Positions 44,319-53,291 of a stretch of 64,000 nt of DNA are shown here, one piece after another. The notes under the pieces were generated by a model, which saw nothing but the letters and a program-made list of their open reading frames with translations, was not told the origin of the DNA and did not search any database. The DNA comes from Alcanivorax sp. (GTDB lineage Bacteria > Pseudomonadota > Gammaproteobacteria > Pseudomonadales > Alcanivoracaceae), in NCBI GenBank assembly GCA_022565695.1, contig JAIUME010000012.1:24957-88956 (forward strand). The letters run 5' to 3'. Within the stretch, counting starts at the first letter, position 1, and each line of letters starts with the position of its first letter. The position numbers were made by a program, and so were the translations under genes.

Positions 44319-45317
44319 ATGCTCTACGATCTAGCCAAACCCCTGCTGTTTACCCTCTCTGGCGAACAGGCCCACGACATGACGCTGGCAATGCTGCGGC
44401 GTGGTCTGGGGCGCCTGTACCCGGGCTGTGTACCCGATCGCCCCTGTGAGGTGATGGGGCTGTCCTTCCCCAATCCCGTCGGCCTCGCGGCCGGGCTGGA
44501 CAAGAATGGTGACTGCATTGACGGGCTGGCCAGCCTGGGCTTTGGCTTTATCGAGGTTGGCACCGTCACCCCCCAGCCACAACCCGGCAATCCCAAACCC
44601 CGCATGTTTCGCCTGCCACGGGCCAACGCGCTGATCAATCGCATGGGCTTCAATAACCAGGGTCTGGATTATCTGATGCAGGCTGTGGCCCGGCGGCGTT
44701 TCGACGGCATTCTGGGTATCAACATCGGCAAGAACGTCTTTACCCCGGTAGAGCAGGCGGTGGATGACTATCTGATCTGCCTGGAGCGGGTGCACTCAGA
44801 GGCCTCCTATGTGGTCGTCAACGTCTCCTCGCCCAATACCCCGGGCCTGCGTAGCCTGCAGCACGGGGACGCCCTGGAGCGGCTTCTGGGTACCCTGCGC
44901 GAGAAGCAGACGTTGCTGGATCAACAGGCGGGGCGCCGCGTGCCGCTGGTGATCAAGATCGCGCCGGACAATGACAGCGACGGCCTGGCTGCGATGGCGG
45001 AAGCCTTCGTGCGGCACGGCATGGATGGTGTCACGGTGGGCAACACGACGGTGTCCCGTCCGGGTGTGGAGGCGTTGCGTCACGGCGACGAGCAGGGCGG
45101 GCTCAGTGGCGCGCCGCTGAAGCCGCTGGCCGATACCGCCCTGGCCGGTATGGCCCGCGCCCTGGACGGGCGTATCCCGTTGATCGGTGTCGGTGGCATT
45201 CTTTCCGGCAGTGATGTCGCTGACAAGAAGCGGCTCGGGGCGGATCTGGTGCAGCTGTACACCGGACTCATCTATCGTGGCCCGGGGCTGGTGGCTGAGG
45301 CAGTGAAGGCCTGGTAA
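44319..45317 (+). CDS. pyrD: Dihydroorotate dehydrogenase (quinone), class 2
   Basis: A 332-residue FMN enzyme of pyrimidine synthesis that passes electrons to ubiquinone at the inner membrane. The amphipathic N-terminal helices (MLYDLAKPLLFTLSGEQAHD) that bind the membrane, the FMN motifs NPVGLAAGLDKNGD and INRMGFNNQG, catalytic Ser in VNVSSPNTPGLR and C-terminal GVGGILSGSDVADKKRLGADLVQLYTGLIYRGP are present. In pseudomonads pyrD also neighbours rmf and rlmKL, as here. Confidence 0.96.
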   Translation: MLYDLAKPLLFTLSGEQAHDMTLAMLRRGLGRLYPGCVPDRPCEVMGLSFPNPVGLAAGLDKNGDCIDGLASLGFGFIEVGTVTPQPQPGNPKPRMFRLPRANALINRMGFNNQGLDYLMQAVARRRFDGILGINIGKNVFTPVEQAVDDYLICLERVHSEASYVVVNVSSPNTPGLRSLQHGDALERLLGTLREKQTLLDQQAGRRVPLVIKIAPDNDSDGLAAMAEAFVRHGMDGVTVGNTTVSRPGVEALRHGDEQGGLSGAPLKPLADTALAGMARALDGRIPLIGVGGILSGSDVADKKRLGADLVQLYTGLIYRGPGLVAEAVKAW

Positions 45318-45324
45318 ATAAGGA

Positions 45325-45344
45325 AAGGGCCCTGGAGGGGCCCT
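45325..45344. terminator. Hairpin between pyrD and rmf
   Basis: AGGGCCC and GGGGCCCT form a short GC stem between the convergent pyrD and rmf genes. There is no T tract on either strand, so the terminator reading is weak. Confidence 0.35.
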
Positions 45345-45396
45345 GTTGAGCGCTTGACGCGCCTTGGGTAAAACGGATCAGAGGGGATGTGGGTTG

Positions 45397-45603
45397 TCAG
45401 CCCATATTCTTCAGATTCTGTACGCTGGCGACGCCGGTAAAGCCCTGGATATGGTCGGTGCGGCCTTCACGCCAGCCGTTGATCCAGCTGGAACGTGGAA
45501 TAAGTGCGTCGAATGGGCATCGGTCCTGTGATTTGCCATTAAGGCCAGCGTTGTAACCTTTACTGTAAGCACGATCAAAGCGGTCACGTTTCTGTCTTTT
45601 CAT
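45397..45603 (-). CDS. rmf: Ribosome modulation factor
   Basis: A 68-residue basic protein. KRDRFDRAYSKGYNAGLNGKSQDRCPF and SSWINGWREGRTDH are the RMF signature. RMF pairs 70S ribosomes into inactive 100S dimers in stationary phase. It is convergent with pyrD and divergent from rlmKL. Confidence 0.94.
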   Translation of the reverse strand: MKRQKRDRFDRAYSKGYNAGLNGKSQDRCPFDALIPRSSWINGWREGRTDHIQGFTGVASVQNLKNMG

Positions 45604-45813
45604 CTACTGGTTCCCCTTGCCTGGTAGCAGTGATTCAAGTGACGTGTTCAGATTGCAGGATAACCATCCCGCGAATTTCAGTATGTAGAACGCCAGACAG
45701 CGCCGTCGAATATCAAGTAGCAATATGCAGAGCTGTCTTTAGACAGATGACTTATAAGCCACGGAACACAGTGCTCTCCGCGACCATGCAGCGTGTTCCG
45801 CAACGGATGAATT

Positions 45814-47994
45814 ATGAATTTTGTGATTACGTGCCTGCCGGGCCTGGCACCACTCCTGGCTCGGGAACTTGAGGGGCTGGGCCTGTCGGTGCAGGAGCAG
45901 GGCGGAGCGGCAGTGCTGCTGAGCGGCGACCAGGAAGCGGCCATGCGCGTGTGCCTGTACGCCCGCCTGGCGGAGCGGGTATTGCTGCCGGTGGCGCGCC
46001 ATGAGGGCGACCCCATGGACGCGGCGGATGCGCTGGCTGCCGGGTTTGACTGGGCCAGCCATGCTGCGGGGGCGCCAGCGCTGCACCTGCGTGTGGACCA
46101 CGAGCGTGGTGTGCGTGGCGACAGCCGTGTGACCCGTAATCGCTTTTTGCATGCGGCAGCGCAGACTCAGGGTCTGGATCGCCTGGTGACCCGGGACACG
46201 CCGGATGCGGCGTTATGCCTGCGCATGCAGGTCGGCGCGGCGGTCAGCGAACTGTTCGTGGACTTCAGTGGCGATTCCTTGCAGCGGCGGGGCTACCGCC
46301 TGGCGGGCGGCCTGGCGCCGCTGCGGGAGACATTGGCGGCCGGGATGCTGGTGGCGGCCGGCTGGATGCAGCCGGAACCCGGAGAGGCGTCGGCCACGCC
46401 GCGAGGGCGCCTGGTAGACCCCTTCTGTGGCAGCGGCACCTTGCTGATCGAGGCGGCCTGCATGGCGCTGCACATCGCCCCTGGCCTGACGCGCAGCGAA
46501 TTCGGCCTGCTGCACTGGCCCGGCACGGATCAGGCACTGTGGCAGCGCCTCCGGGAAGCGGCTCACGCTGCCCGCCGCGCGCCGCCGGCCGGCCTGTCCC
46601 TGAAAGGCTTCGATGCAGATGCGAAGGTACCGCAACAGGCCCGCAGCAATGCCGAGCGCGCCGGTGTGGCGGACCTGATTCACTTCGAGCGCCGCGAGCT
46701 GGGCAGTCTCCGGGCCCGTGATTTCGGCATCAAACCGGGGGCGGATACGACCCCGGAGGACGCTGGTCTGGTGGTCACCAATCCGCCCTGGGGTGAGCGT
46801 CTGGAAGACCAGGAGCAGGCCGACTGGCTCTATTACGCCCTGGGGCGGACCATGGCCCGTGTCGTACCGGGTTGGCGGGCGCTGGTGGTGGGCCACCGGG
46901 TTGAGACGCTGGACCGTGCCGGTATGACCATGGATGCCCAGTGGCGGGTCCGCAATGGCCAGATGATGGCCTATCTGCGTGCCATGCGGCCCCAGCGCAA
47001 AGCCTTGCCGGCGCCGTTGCGGGTCAGCGGGGAGGCCGCGTTCGAGGTGCCGGAGCAGGCCCAGGCGCTGGTCAATCGTCTGCGCAAGAACAGCCGCCAG
47101 TTGCGGCGCTGGCTGGACCAGTCCGGGGTGCAGGCCTATCGGCTGTATGACCGGGACCTGCCGGAGTTCAACGTGTCCATCGATATCTACGGCGACCGGG
47201 TGCTGGTGCACGAATATACGCCGCCGAAAACCATCGACCCCGAGGCGGCCGAGCAGCGTCGGGTCTGGGCGGTGAGCGCCGTACGGGCTGCGTTGGGCGT
47301 ACATCGTGAGCAGGTTTTCCTGCGCACGCGCAGCCAGCAGCGCGGCAAGCATCAGTACCAGAAGCTGGATCAGGCCGGGGACTATATGGTGGTCGAGGAG
47401 GGCGCCGCACGGTTACTGGTCAATCTGCGTGACTATCTCGACAGCGGCCTGTTTCTGGATCATCGCCCCATACGCCTGCGCCTGGGAGAAGAGGCACGCG
47501 GCAAGCGTTTCCTGAACCTGTTTGGCTATACCGGCGCGGCCACGATACACGCCGCCCTCGGCGGTGCCAGCAAAACCGTCACTGTTGATGCGTCCCGCCG
47601 CTATCTCGACTGGGCCGGCTGCAATCTGGCAGCGAATGGTTTTTCTACCGCGCAGCACACGCTGGAGCGTGCGGATGTGACGCGCTGGATTACGGATACC
47701 AAAGAGCAGTTCGATCTGGTGTTCTGTGATCCGCCGACCTTTTCCAACAGCAAGAGCCGCGACGACTTTGTTGTACAGCGGGATCATTGCGAGTTGATCC
47801 GATTGATCATGCGGCGGCTTGAACCGGGCGGGGTGCTGTACTTCTCCTGCAATTTCCGTGGTTTTGCCCTGGATGAGCAAGTGAAGCGCTGGTACGACGT
47901 GGAGGATATCAGTCGCTGGAGTATCCCGGATGATTTCCACCGCAACATGAAAATCCACCATTGCTATGCCATTCGCCTTCGGGAGATGAAATGA
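45814..47994 (+). CDS. rlmL: Bifunctional 23S rRNA methyltransferase RlmKL
   Basis: A 726-residue fusion of two SAM-dependent rRNA methyltransferases: the N-terminal RlmL part (THUMP-like region about 40-160, then VDPFCGSGTLLIEAACMALH about 205-224 and VVTNPPWGERLED about 322-334) makes m2G2445, and the C-terminal RlmK part (FLNLFGYTGAATIHAALGGA about 565-584, FDLVFCDPPTFSNSK about 632-646) makes m7G2069. The length matches full-length fusions. The stop overlaps the next ATG (ATGA). Confidence 0.95.
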   Translation: MNFVITCLPGLAPLLARELEGLGLSVQEQGGAAVLLSGDQEAAMRVCLYARLAERVLLPVARHEGDPMDAADALAAGFDWASHAAGAPALHLRVDHERGVRGDSRVTRNRFLHAAAQTQGLDRLVTRDTPDAALCLRMQVGAAVSELFVDFSGDSLQRRGYRLAGGLAPLRETLAAGMLVAAGWMQPEPGEASATPRGRLVDPFCGSGTLLIEAACMALHIAPGLTRSEFGLLHWPGTDQALWQRLREAAHAARRAPPAGLSLKGFDADAKVPQQARSNAERAGVADLIHFERRELGSLRARDFGIKPGADTTPEDAGLVVTNPPWGERLEDQEQADWLYYALGRTMARVVPGWRALVVGHRVETLDRAGMTMDAQWRVRNGQMMAYLRAMRPQRKALPAPLRVSGEAAFEVPEQAQALVNRLRKNSRQLRRWLDQSGVQAYRLYDRDLPEFNVSIDIYGDRVLVHEYTPPKTIDPEAAEQRRVWAVSAVRAALGVHREQVFLRTRSQQRGKHQYQKLDQAGDYMVVEEGAARLLVNLRDYLDSGLFLDHRPIRLRLGEEARGKRFLNLFGYTGAATIHAALGGASKTVTVDASRRYLDWAGCNLAANGFSTAQHTLERADVTRWITDTKEQFDLVFCDPPTFSNSKSRDDFVVQRDHCELIRLIMRRLEPGGVLYFSCNFRGFALDEQVKRWYDVEDISRWSIPDDFHRNMKIHHCYAIRLREMK

Positions 47995-48227
47995 CCGCCC
48001 CGGCCCGGATAGAGCTGCTGACAACCCTGGGTTGCCACCTGTGCGAACAGGCTGAAGCCCTGGTACGCCAGGCGGCGCCGGGCTTGCCGGTGGTGCAGAT
48101 CGATATTGCCGAAGATGATCAACTGATTGCGGAGTACGGTGAACTCATTCCGGTATTGCGCTATCAGGGGCGTGAACTGCGCTGGCCCTTCGGTCTGCTG
48201 GATATTCGCGAGAGGCTGCTCAGCTAG
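47991..48227 (+). CDS. Glutaredoxin-like (DUF836-type) protein
   Basis: A 78-residue thioredoxin-fold protein with the N-terminal CxxC motif in TTLGCHLCEQAEALV and the cis-Pro region ELIPVLRYQGRELRWPFGLLDI. Small glutaredoxin-like proteins of this kind are common after rlmKL. ATG 47991 overlaps the rlmL stop, so translation is coupled. Confidence 0.85.
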   Translation: MTAPARIELLTTLGCHLCEQAEALVRQAAPGLPVVQIDIAEDDQLIAEYGELIPVLRYQGRELRWPFGLLDIRERLLS

Positions 48228-48319
48228 CACCTTCTGCAAGAGATGTTGCCGTTCCCCGGGGGGCGTGATGTTCATGACTGATGATCCTGGTGTTTTGCAG
48301 GGCACGGCTATCCCCCAAC

Positions 48320-48369
48320 CGGGCTAACCCCGGGTAACCCGGCTGGTGGGTGAGTGATGGGTTAGCCCG
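48320..48369. repeat. Inverted repeat before lipoprotein gene
   Basis: CGGGCTAACCC (48320-48330) and GGGTTAGCCCG (48359-48369) are perfect 11-base arms. Inside the loop CCGGGTAACCCGG is a second palindrome (about 48331-48342). It lies about 70 bases before the ATG. Confidence 0.6.
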
Positions 48370-48435
48370 AATCGGGCATTGCCCTGATCGCCCGCACACT
48401 GTCTTATCTGCATTTTTATAATGCAGGGAACGATC

Positions 48436-49680
48436 ATGACGACAGAGAAGACGCGCTCGCCGCTTGCCAGCCTGTTATTGCTCTTCACGTTGGGTGGCGC
48501 GGTGATACTGACAGGATGTGGGGGTTCCTCCAGCAGTAGCAGTACACCAGTGGGGGGTGGTCCAGGCGATGGTGATCCGGGTAATGGTGATCCGGGTGAA
48601 GGTCCGGGTGAAGACGGTGCCTGGGTGACGCTGGGCGCGCCAATCCCGGTGGGTGTCATTCAGACAAGTGTCGGTTCACGCCTGCTGGCGGATGGTAGCG
48701 GCCGCATCTATTCACTGTCGGCATCCACGGGGTCGCCACCAGCATTGAACGCCTGGGTTTACGAGAATGAGGAAGACGGCTGGCAGAATCTTGCGCCGGA
48801 CAATATTCGTCTGGACGACAAGGTGTTCAACCCCGCTGCGGTGGCGGGTAATGACGGCTTTTCGATGATCTATCACCGTGGTGCCGACTTGCGCGATGTT
48901 GCCATTGTGCATTACTCACCGGAAGACGGGTGGGCAGAACCGGCGGTGGTCGTGCCAAGTAACGTCAGCCATGGCAAAGCCCGTGCAGCGGCGGTCGGCG
49001 ACATGCGCCGTCTGGCGATGATGGACAGTGATGGCGATCTGAAAATCTGGTCGATGGAGGGCGCTGCCGCGCCGGGTACGCCGATCAATGGTCCCGCAAA
49101 TATCAGCGGCATCATGAACTGGGACATTGCCGCTTCGGGCAGCAATCTGGCGCTGGCATGGCGCAGCGGATCTCCGGCGGAGTGGCGCGTGGGTGGCTGG
49201 AGCGGGAGTGACTGGGTAACGCTGGACACCGTGCCCGCGCCGGATTCACCCTCTGCGGTTGCTCTGGCGAGCACCTCATCGCAACAGTATCTGCTTCACA
49301 GCACCGGTGACTGGGCGCAGGGCTCGGAACTGTCCGCCAACGTCAGCGTGATAACCGGTGATGGCCCGGCGCCGGTGGTCCTGCCTTTCACCGAAAATAT
49401 CCATACTCTGCCGTACTACGAGATACATCTGGACAGTGGGGAGGTGCCCTGGGTGTTCTGGGTGGAGTATCAGGATGATCCTTTTGTTGATGATCGGGCG
49501 CGCCTCTATGTCGCACGCCTGGCCCCGGGCGGTGCATGGGAACTGGTGGGTGACGAAAAAGTGGAGCCCTATGACGACAGCATCCCCGGCGCTGTGTCCA
49601 GCGCGCTGATTGATGATGTGCCTTACGTGCAGTTCCGCGATGGGGGCTCCAATCTGCGGGTTATGTACTACGAAGACTGA
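48436..49680 (+). CDS. Lipoprotein with Gly-rich linker and beta-propeller-like body
   Basis: A 414-residue protein. A signal peptide with lipobox LTGC (Cys at about 28) is followed by a Ser run and the flexible repeat GDGDPGNGDPGEGPGE (about 41-60), then about 350 residues of repeated beta-rich segments (SVGSRLLADGSGRIYSLSA, YENEEDGWQNLAPDNIR, VHYSPEDGWAEPAVV, RVGGWSGSDWVTLD) like a propeller of the exo-alpha-sialidase type. Probably anchored in the outer membrane. Function not known. ATG 48436 is favoured over ATG 48421. Confidence 0.72.
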   Translation: MTTEKTRSPLASLLLLFTLGGAVILTGCGGSSSSSSTPVGGGPGDGDPGNGDPGEGPGEDGAWVTLGAPIPVGVIQTSVGSRLLADGSGRIYSLSASTGSPPALNAWVYENEEDGWQNLAPDNIRLDDKVFNPAAVAGNDGFSMIYHRGADLRDVAIVHYSPEDGWAEPAVVVPSNVSHGKARAAAVGDMRRLAMMDSDGDLKIWSMEGAAAPGTPINGPANISGIMNWDIAASGSNLALAWRSGSPAEWRVGGWSGSDWVTLDTVPAPDSPSAVALASTSSQQYLLHSTGDWAQGSELSANVSVITGDGPAPVVLPFTENIHTLPYYEIHLDSGEVPWVFWVEYQDDPFVDDRARLYVARLAPGGAWELVGDEKVEPYDDSIPGAVSSALIDDVPYVQFRDGGSNLRVMYYED

Positions 49681-49702
49681 GCGGATATTTGCGAGCGATG
49701 GA

Positions 49703-50572
49703 TCATGCGCCCCGGGCTGGCGTAATGCCGAACAGGGCGCAGCTGTTGCGGTAGGTATGTCGGGCGACCGCTGCCGGTGTATCGTCGCGGCACGCCGCCA
49801 GTCGTTGCACGATCCAGGGTAGCAGGGCGGGTTCGTTGCGGCCCTTTACCGGCGGTTTACCGGGCAGATCCCGCGGGATCAGGTAGGGGCTGTCGGTTTC
49901 CACCAGCAAACGATCATCAGGAATATTGTGGACCAGCGCGCGCAGTGGCTCGCCGCGACGTTCATCGCAGAGCCAGCCGGTGATGCTGATGTGGCAGTCC
50001 ATGTCCAGATAGGCGAACAGTTCTTCACGGCTGCCGGTGAAGCAATGCACGACGGCACCGGGCAGCTGGTCGCGATATTCTTTCAGGATGGGTAAAAAGC
50101 GCTCGTGGGCATCGCGTTGATGCAGAAACACGGGCTTTTTCACGGCCACGGCGAGCCCGAGCTGGGCGGCAAAGGCATTTTCCTGTGCCGGCCGGGGAGA
50201 GAAATCACGGTTGAAATCCAGGCCTGTTTCGCCCACCGCGCGGACAGCATCTTCCTCTGCCAGAGCCGCCAGACCACTCAGGATATCCGGACAGAAATGA
50301 CGCGCTTCATGGGGGTGTAAACCTGCGGTCGCGTAGAGCTGCTCGTGCGCGGCGCTTAGTGCGAGGGCGCGCTGGCTGCTTTCCAGATTGGTGCCGGTGA
50401 CGAGTTGCCAGCGAATCCCGGCATCCTGCGCGCGCTGCAGAACGTCATCAAGATCGCCTGCGAAACGTTTGTCGCTGAGGTTGACGCCAATATCCGCCAG
50501 TTCATCTGGCACGTCATGGCTGACTGCCGGTTGTGGGGCCGTGCCGGTGCTGGTCGTCTGTTCAGTCGCCAT
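49703..50572 (-). CDS. tatD: TatD-family metal-dependent hydrolase
   Basis: A 289-residue TIM-barrel nuclease. LADIGVNLSDKRF at the N terminus, the metal ligand region TAGLHPHEA, Glu in AVGETGLDFNRD, HQRDAHERFLPIL, VHCFTGSREE and the C-terminal DRLLVETDSPYLIPR are the TatD signature. Members have 3-prime-to-5-prime exonuclease activity on DNA. The first 20 residues are a Thr-rich extension. The start ATG 50572 is preceded by a 13-base tandem duplication. Last gene of a lexA-DUF1499-tatD operon. Confidence 0.9.
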   Translation of the reverse strand: MATEQTTSTGTAPQPAVSHDVPDELADIGVNLSDKRFAGDLDDVLQRAQDAGIRWQLVTGTNLESSQRALALSAAHEQLYATAGLHPHEARHFCPDILSGLAALAEEDAVRAVGETGLDFNRDFSPRPAQENAFAAQLGLAVAVKKPVFLHQRDAHERFLPILKEYRDQLPGAVVHCFTGSREELFAYLDMDCHISITGWLCDERRGEPLRALVHNIPDDRLLVETDSPYLIPRDLPGKPPVKGRNEPALLPWIVQRLAACRDDTPAAVARHTYRNSCALFGITPARGA

Positions 50573-50587
50573 GTTCAATCGTCATGT

Positions 50588-51082
50588 TCAATCGTCTTGG
50601 TGTGCGGCCTCGAGTTTTTCGCGGAGCATCTCGATGCGTCGTTTATTGGCGCCCATATCCCAGTAACCGACGCGCGAGGCCGAGCGCACATCAATGCGAC
50701 CATCTTCATGCAACCAGAAGGCGACATCGTCCTTGAAGCGGAACAGGGGGCTGGTGAACACCGCATGGATATGCTGCATGCCGTCGTTATCCCAGGTGAC
50801 GCGGGGTAACTCATCGAGCAGGGAGGTGAGATTATTCAGACTATCAACCAGTGTGTTGCCACCTTGCAGGGGCTCCACCAGTCGGTCGGGACGCTCCGCC
50901 ACGGTGTCCGAGATGCTCGCGGCGCAGTTCGGTGCCTTCGGGCAGGGCGCAAAGGGCACCGCCGGGCTCACATCAGTGGCTGGCCGGGGCAGTCCGGCAA
51001 AGGATAGTGCCGATGCTGAAAACAGCAACGCACAGAGCAGCGGTGTGGTGAATACAGAGCTGGTCATGAGGCGTCTGGTCAT
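50588..51082 (-). CDS. DUF1499-family exported protein
   Basis: A 164-residue protein with an N-terminal signal-like segment (TTPLLCALLFSASALSFAG) and the DUF1499 core: PCPKAPNCAASISD near 47-60, IHAVFTSPLFRFKDDVAFWLHEDGRIDVRSASRVGYWDMGANKRRIE. Function unknown. The start overlaps the lexA stop by four bases. It lies with lexA and so is probably induced with the SOS response. Confidence 0.82.
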   Translation of the reverse strand: MTRRLMTSSVFTTPLLCALLFSASALSFAGLPRPATDVSPAVPFAPCPKAPNCAASISDTVAERPDRLVEPLQGGNTLVDSLNNLTSLLDELPRVTWDNDGMQHIHAVFTSPLFRFKDDVAFWLHEDGRIDVRSASRVGYWDMGANKRRIEMLREKLEAAHQDD

Positions 51083-51687
51083 ACTGCGTCCCTGATAAGC
51101 CCCACAAAAATACCTTCGATAACCAGCTGGTCGGCACCAACAGTAATGGGGGCGTAATCGTCATTGGCCGGCATCAGCGTGGCGCTGCCGTTACCCAATT
51201 TGAGGGTCTTCACCGTGACGTCGTCGTCAATGCGCGCCACCACGATCTGCCCTGATCGTGCCATATTACTCTTGCGGACGGCAATCAGGTCGCCGTCCAG
51301 GATGCCGGCATCCTTCATACTGTCACCCTGAACGCGCAACAGATAGGTGGGGCGCTGCCGAAACATGCCCTGGGGCACCGGCACGCTGCGCTCGACGTTC
51401 TCGATGGCTTCGATGGGCAGGCCAGCGGCCACCTTGCCGACAACCGGCAGCTCATCTTCTGGCCAGAGTGCAGCGTCGAGCATCTGAATGCCCCGTGAAC
51501 GGTCATTGTGCAACCGCACATAGCCCTTGCGCTCGAGCGCGCGCAGGTGGTCGGACGCCGCGTTCTTGGACTGGAACCCCATGAGCTCAGCGAGTTCAGC
51601 CCGGGTCGGGGCCATGCCCGTGTCGGAGATGAACTGGCGGATGCAATCCAGTACCTGCTGCTGGCGGAAGGTCAGCGTGTCACTCAT
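51079..51687 (-). CDS. lexA: LexA repressor
   Basis: A 202-residue SOS repressor. Winged HTH at about 1-65 (TLTFRQQQVLDCIRQFI), a cleavage site at A88-G89 (KVAAGLP) and a protease domain with Ser123 (QGDSMKDAG) and Lys160 (DDVTVKTLK). RecA filaments trigger self-cleavage. It is followed by DUF1499 and tatD genes with overlapping codons. The SOS box 95 bases upstream supports autoregulation. Confidence 0.97.
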   Translation of the reverse strand: MSDTLTFRQQQVLDCIRQFISDTGMAPTRAELAELMGFQSKNAASDHLRALERKGYVRLHNDRSRGIQMLDAALWPEDELPVVGKVAAGLPIEAIENVERSVPVPQGMFRQRPTYLLRVQGDSMKDAGILDGDLIAVRKSNMARSGQIVVARIDDDVTVKTLKLGNGSATLMPANDDYAPITVGADQLVIEGIFVGLIRDAV

Positions 51688-51781
51688 GTCGGCGTCCTCG
51701 TTAGCGTCCTCACATCAGGCCCGCCTCAGGCGGCCCTGCCGACCTGTCTGGTCGGGGATTGATCAGATGCTAGCACAGGTA

Positions 51782-51797
51782 CTGTCGAAAAGAACAG
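51782..51797. promoter_or_regulatory. SOS (LexA) box upstream of lexA
   Basis: CTGTCGAAAAGAACAG fits the CTGT-N8-ACAG pattern. On the minus strand TTCTTT and TAGCAT, with a 16-base spacer, make a lexA promoter overlapped by the box. The gene at 51916 on the other strand starts about 120 bases away and might also respond. Confidence 0.82.
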
Positions 51798-51915
51798 TGT
51801 CCTTTGGTCAGCAGTAGAGAGGCTGAATCGGTACACCGTTGAACAGGCGCCCGGTGACGACTAGCATTGGCCGCGATCTGGTATCCGGGGGTGGATTGAT
51901 GAGGGGTTTGATGCA

Positions 51916-52575
51916 ATGAAGCTGGTGAATCGGTCTGACTGGCCGGACGAGCGTATCAAGGGTTTGCTGGCGGGTGTGCCCTTTTTCAACGAGGTGCTGC
52001 GCGCGGACGCGGAGCAGTTCCAGCTGTTGCTGGACCACGCTGAAGTGCTGCTGGCCCAGCCTGGCGACGTGGTGATGCGTCAGGGCGACGACGACAGTTA
52101 CCTTTACTTCCTGCTGCGGGGGCAACTGGGGGTGATGGCAGAGCAGGGTGAGGCGGGCAGTCAGGTGCTCAACTACATATCGCCGGGGGAGGTGTTCGGC
52201 ACGCTGGCCATGCTGCGCGGGACGCCACGCACCGCGACGATCTGCGTGGACGATGCCGCACGCGAAGCGGTACTGGCGCGGATTGATTTCAGCCTGTTCA
52301 GCAACATCCAGGCAGTCAGTGTCTTTTCCCTGGGCACCCGGCTGTCGTTCTACAAGATGCTGGTACACAACATCCGCTGGACGCTGGAGGTGAACCGCAT
52401 GCAGGAGCCGGATCATCCGGTGGTGTCGCTGCTGCGCAAGGTGCCGCTATACGCTGGCCCCAAGGGCACGCAGGACGAACTGGATGCGCTGCATCAGCAG
52501 GCGCATGTGCTGGCAGATCTGCTGTGTCAGTGGAACGAATCACCGCCCGCGGGGGGCAACATGCAGTTGACCTGA
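51916..52575 (+). CDS. Cyclic-nucleotide-binding-domain protein without HTH
   Basis: A 219-residue protein with a CNB beta-roll at about 35-130 (LAQPGDVVMRQGDDDSYLYF, YISPGEVFGTLAMLRGTPRTATI) and a helical C-terminal part (about 135-219). No winged HTH is visible, so it is not a CRP/FNR regulator as such. It shares the CNB theme with the fusion at 27733. A nucleotide-sensing or partner-binding role is inferred. Confidence 0.75.
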   Translation: MKLVNRSDWPDERIKGLLAGVPFFNEVLRADAEQFQLLLDHAEVLLAQPGDVVMRQGDDDSYLYFLLRGQLGVMAEQGEAGSQVLNYISPGEVFGTLAMLRGTPRTATICVDDAAREAVLARIDFSLFSNIQAVSVFSLGTRLSFYKMLVHNIRWTLEVNRMQEPDHPVVSLLRKVPLYAGPKGTQDELDALHQQAHVLADLLCQWNESPPAGGNMQLT

Positions 52576-52586
52576 CCTGTGCCAGG

Positions 52587-53027
52587 TCAGCTGCGGGGAA
52601 TTTTCACGGCGAGCACATCACAATGGGCGCCGGGGACCACGCCGCGGGCGGTGGAGCCCAGCAGCAGGGCGAGGCCGGTGCGGGTATGGCTGCCGATGAC
52701 GATCAGGTCGGCGCCAAGCGCGTCGGCCTTGTCCTGAATGGTCTTCTCGATCGAACCCAGTTCTACATGGACCTGTCCTGCGGGAACCCGGAATTCTGCC
52801 GCATAGCTGTCGATATTCTCCCGAGCCTGTTGCATCAGACTGGCCTGAAGGTCGCTCACATCCATGGGTACATCCGCACCGTAGGCCAGCGCCAGCGGTT
52901 CGATGACGTGCAGCAGATGCAGCCTGCCACCGCTGCCGTAGACAATGGCGGCGGCGCGTGACAGCACGCAGCGGGACTCCTCGCTGCCATCAATGGCCAC
53001 CAGTACGTCCTTATATGTTCCACCCAT
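52587..53027 (-). CDS. Universal stress protein family
   Basis: A 146-residue UspA-type protein: VLVAIDGSEESRCVLSRAAAI at the N terminus and the ATP-binding GSHTRTGLALLLGSTARGVVPGAHCDVLAVK at the C terminus (G-2X-G-9X-G(S/T) pattern). GGAGG precedes ATG 53027. The gene is divergent from topA. Confidence 0.9.
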   Translation of the reverse strand: MGGTYKDVLVAIDGSEESRCVLSRAAAIVYGSGGRLHLLHVIEPLALAYGADVPMDVSDLQASLMQQARENIDSYAAEFRVPAGQVHVELGSIEKTIQDKADALGADLIVIGSHTRTGLALLLGSTARGVVPGAHCDVLAVKIPRS

Positions 53028-53179
53028 GACACGCCTCCAAGGCACCCGTCCCCAATGATGTAGCACAGCTGGCAGGTTCTGGCAAAGAGTCCGGCAGACA
53101 GCCCCGGCAAGCGGCCCGGAAAGAGGGCTTCCCGAGGCACCTGCATCAGGGCACTTTCGGGGGCCGAAAAACAGGTTCC

Positions 53180-53210
53180 TTGACCTTGACCGCAAACGCT
53201 TGCGTAAATA
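53180..53210 (+). promoter_or_regulatory. topA promoter region with PurR-like palindrome
   Basis: Two TTGACC hexamers (53180-53185, 53186-53191) and GTAAAT (53204-53209, 18 bases after the first) form a plausible promoter. It is overlapped by CCGCAAACGCTTGCGT (53190-53205), which matches the classic PurR operator ACGCAAACGTTTGCGT in 14 of 16 positions. PurR is not expected in pseudomonad-like bacteria, so a LacI-type relative is more likely, or chance. Confidence 0.45.
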
Positions 53211-53291
53211 GGCGGCCTTTGGGACGGCTGAACGTCTGCCATGGCACAGGCCCGCAGGCACCTGAATATCCGCATCCGAGTAAGAGAGCTG

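Noticed and set aside
52572..52590. Hairpin CTGACCT/AGGTCAG between convergent genes
   Set aside because: Short stem without T tract; not listed as a terminator.
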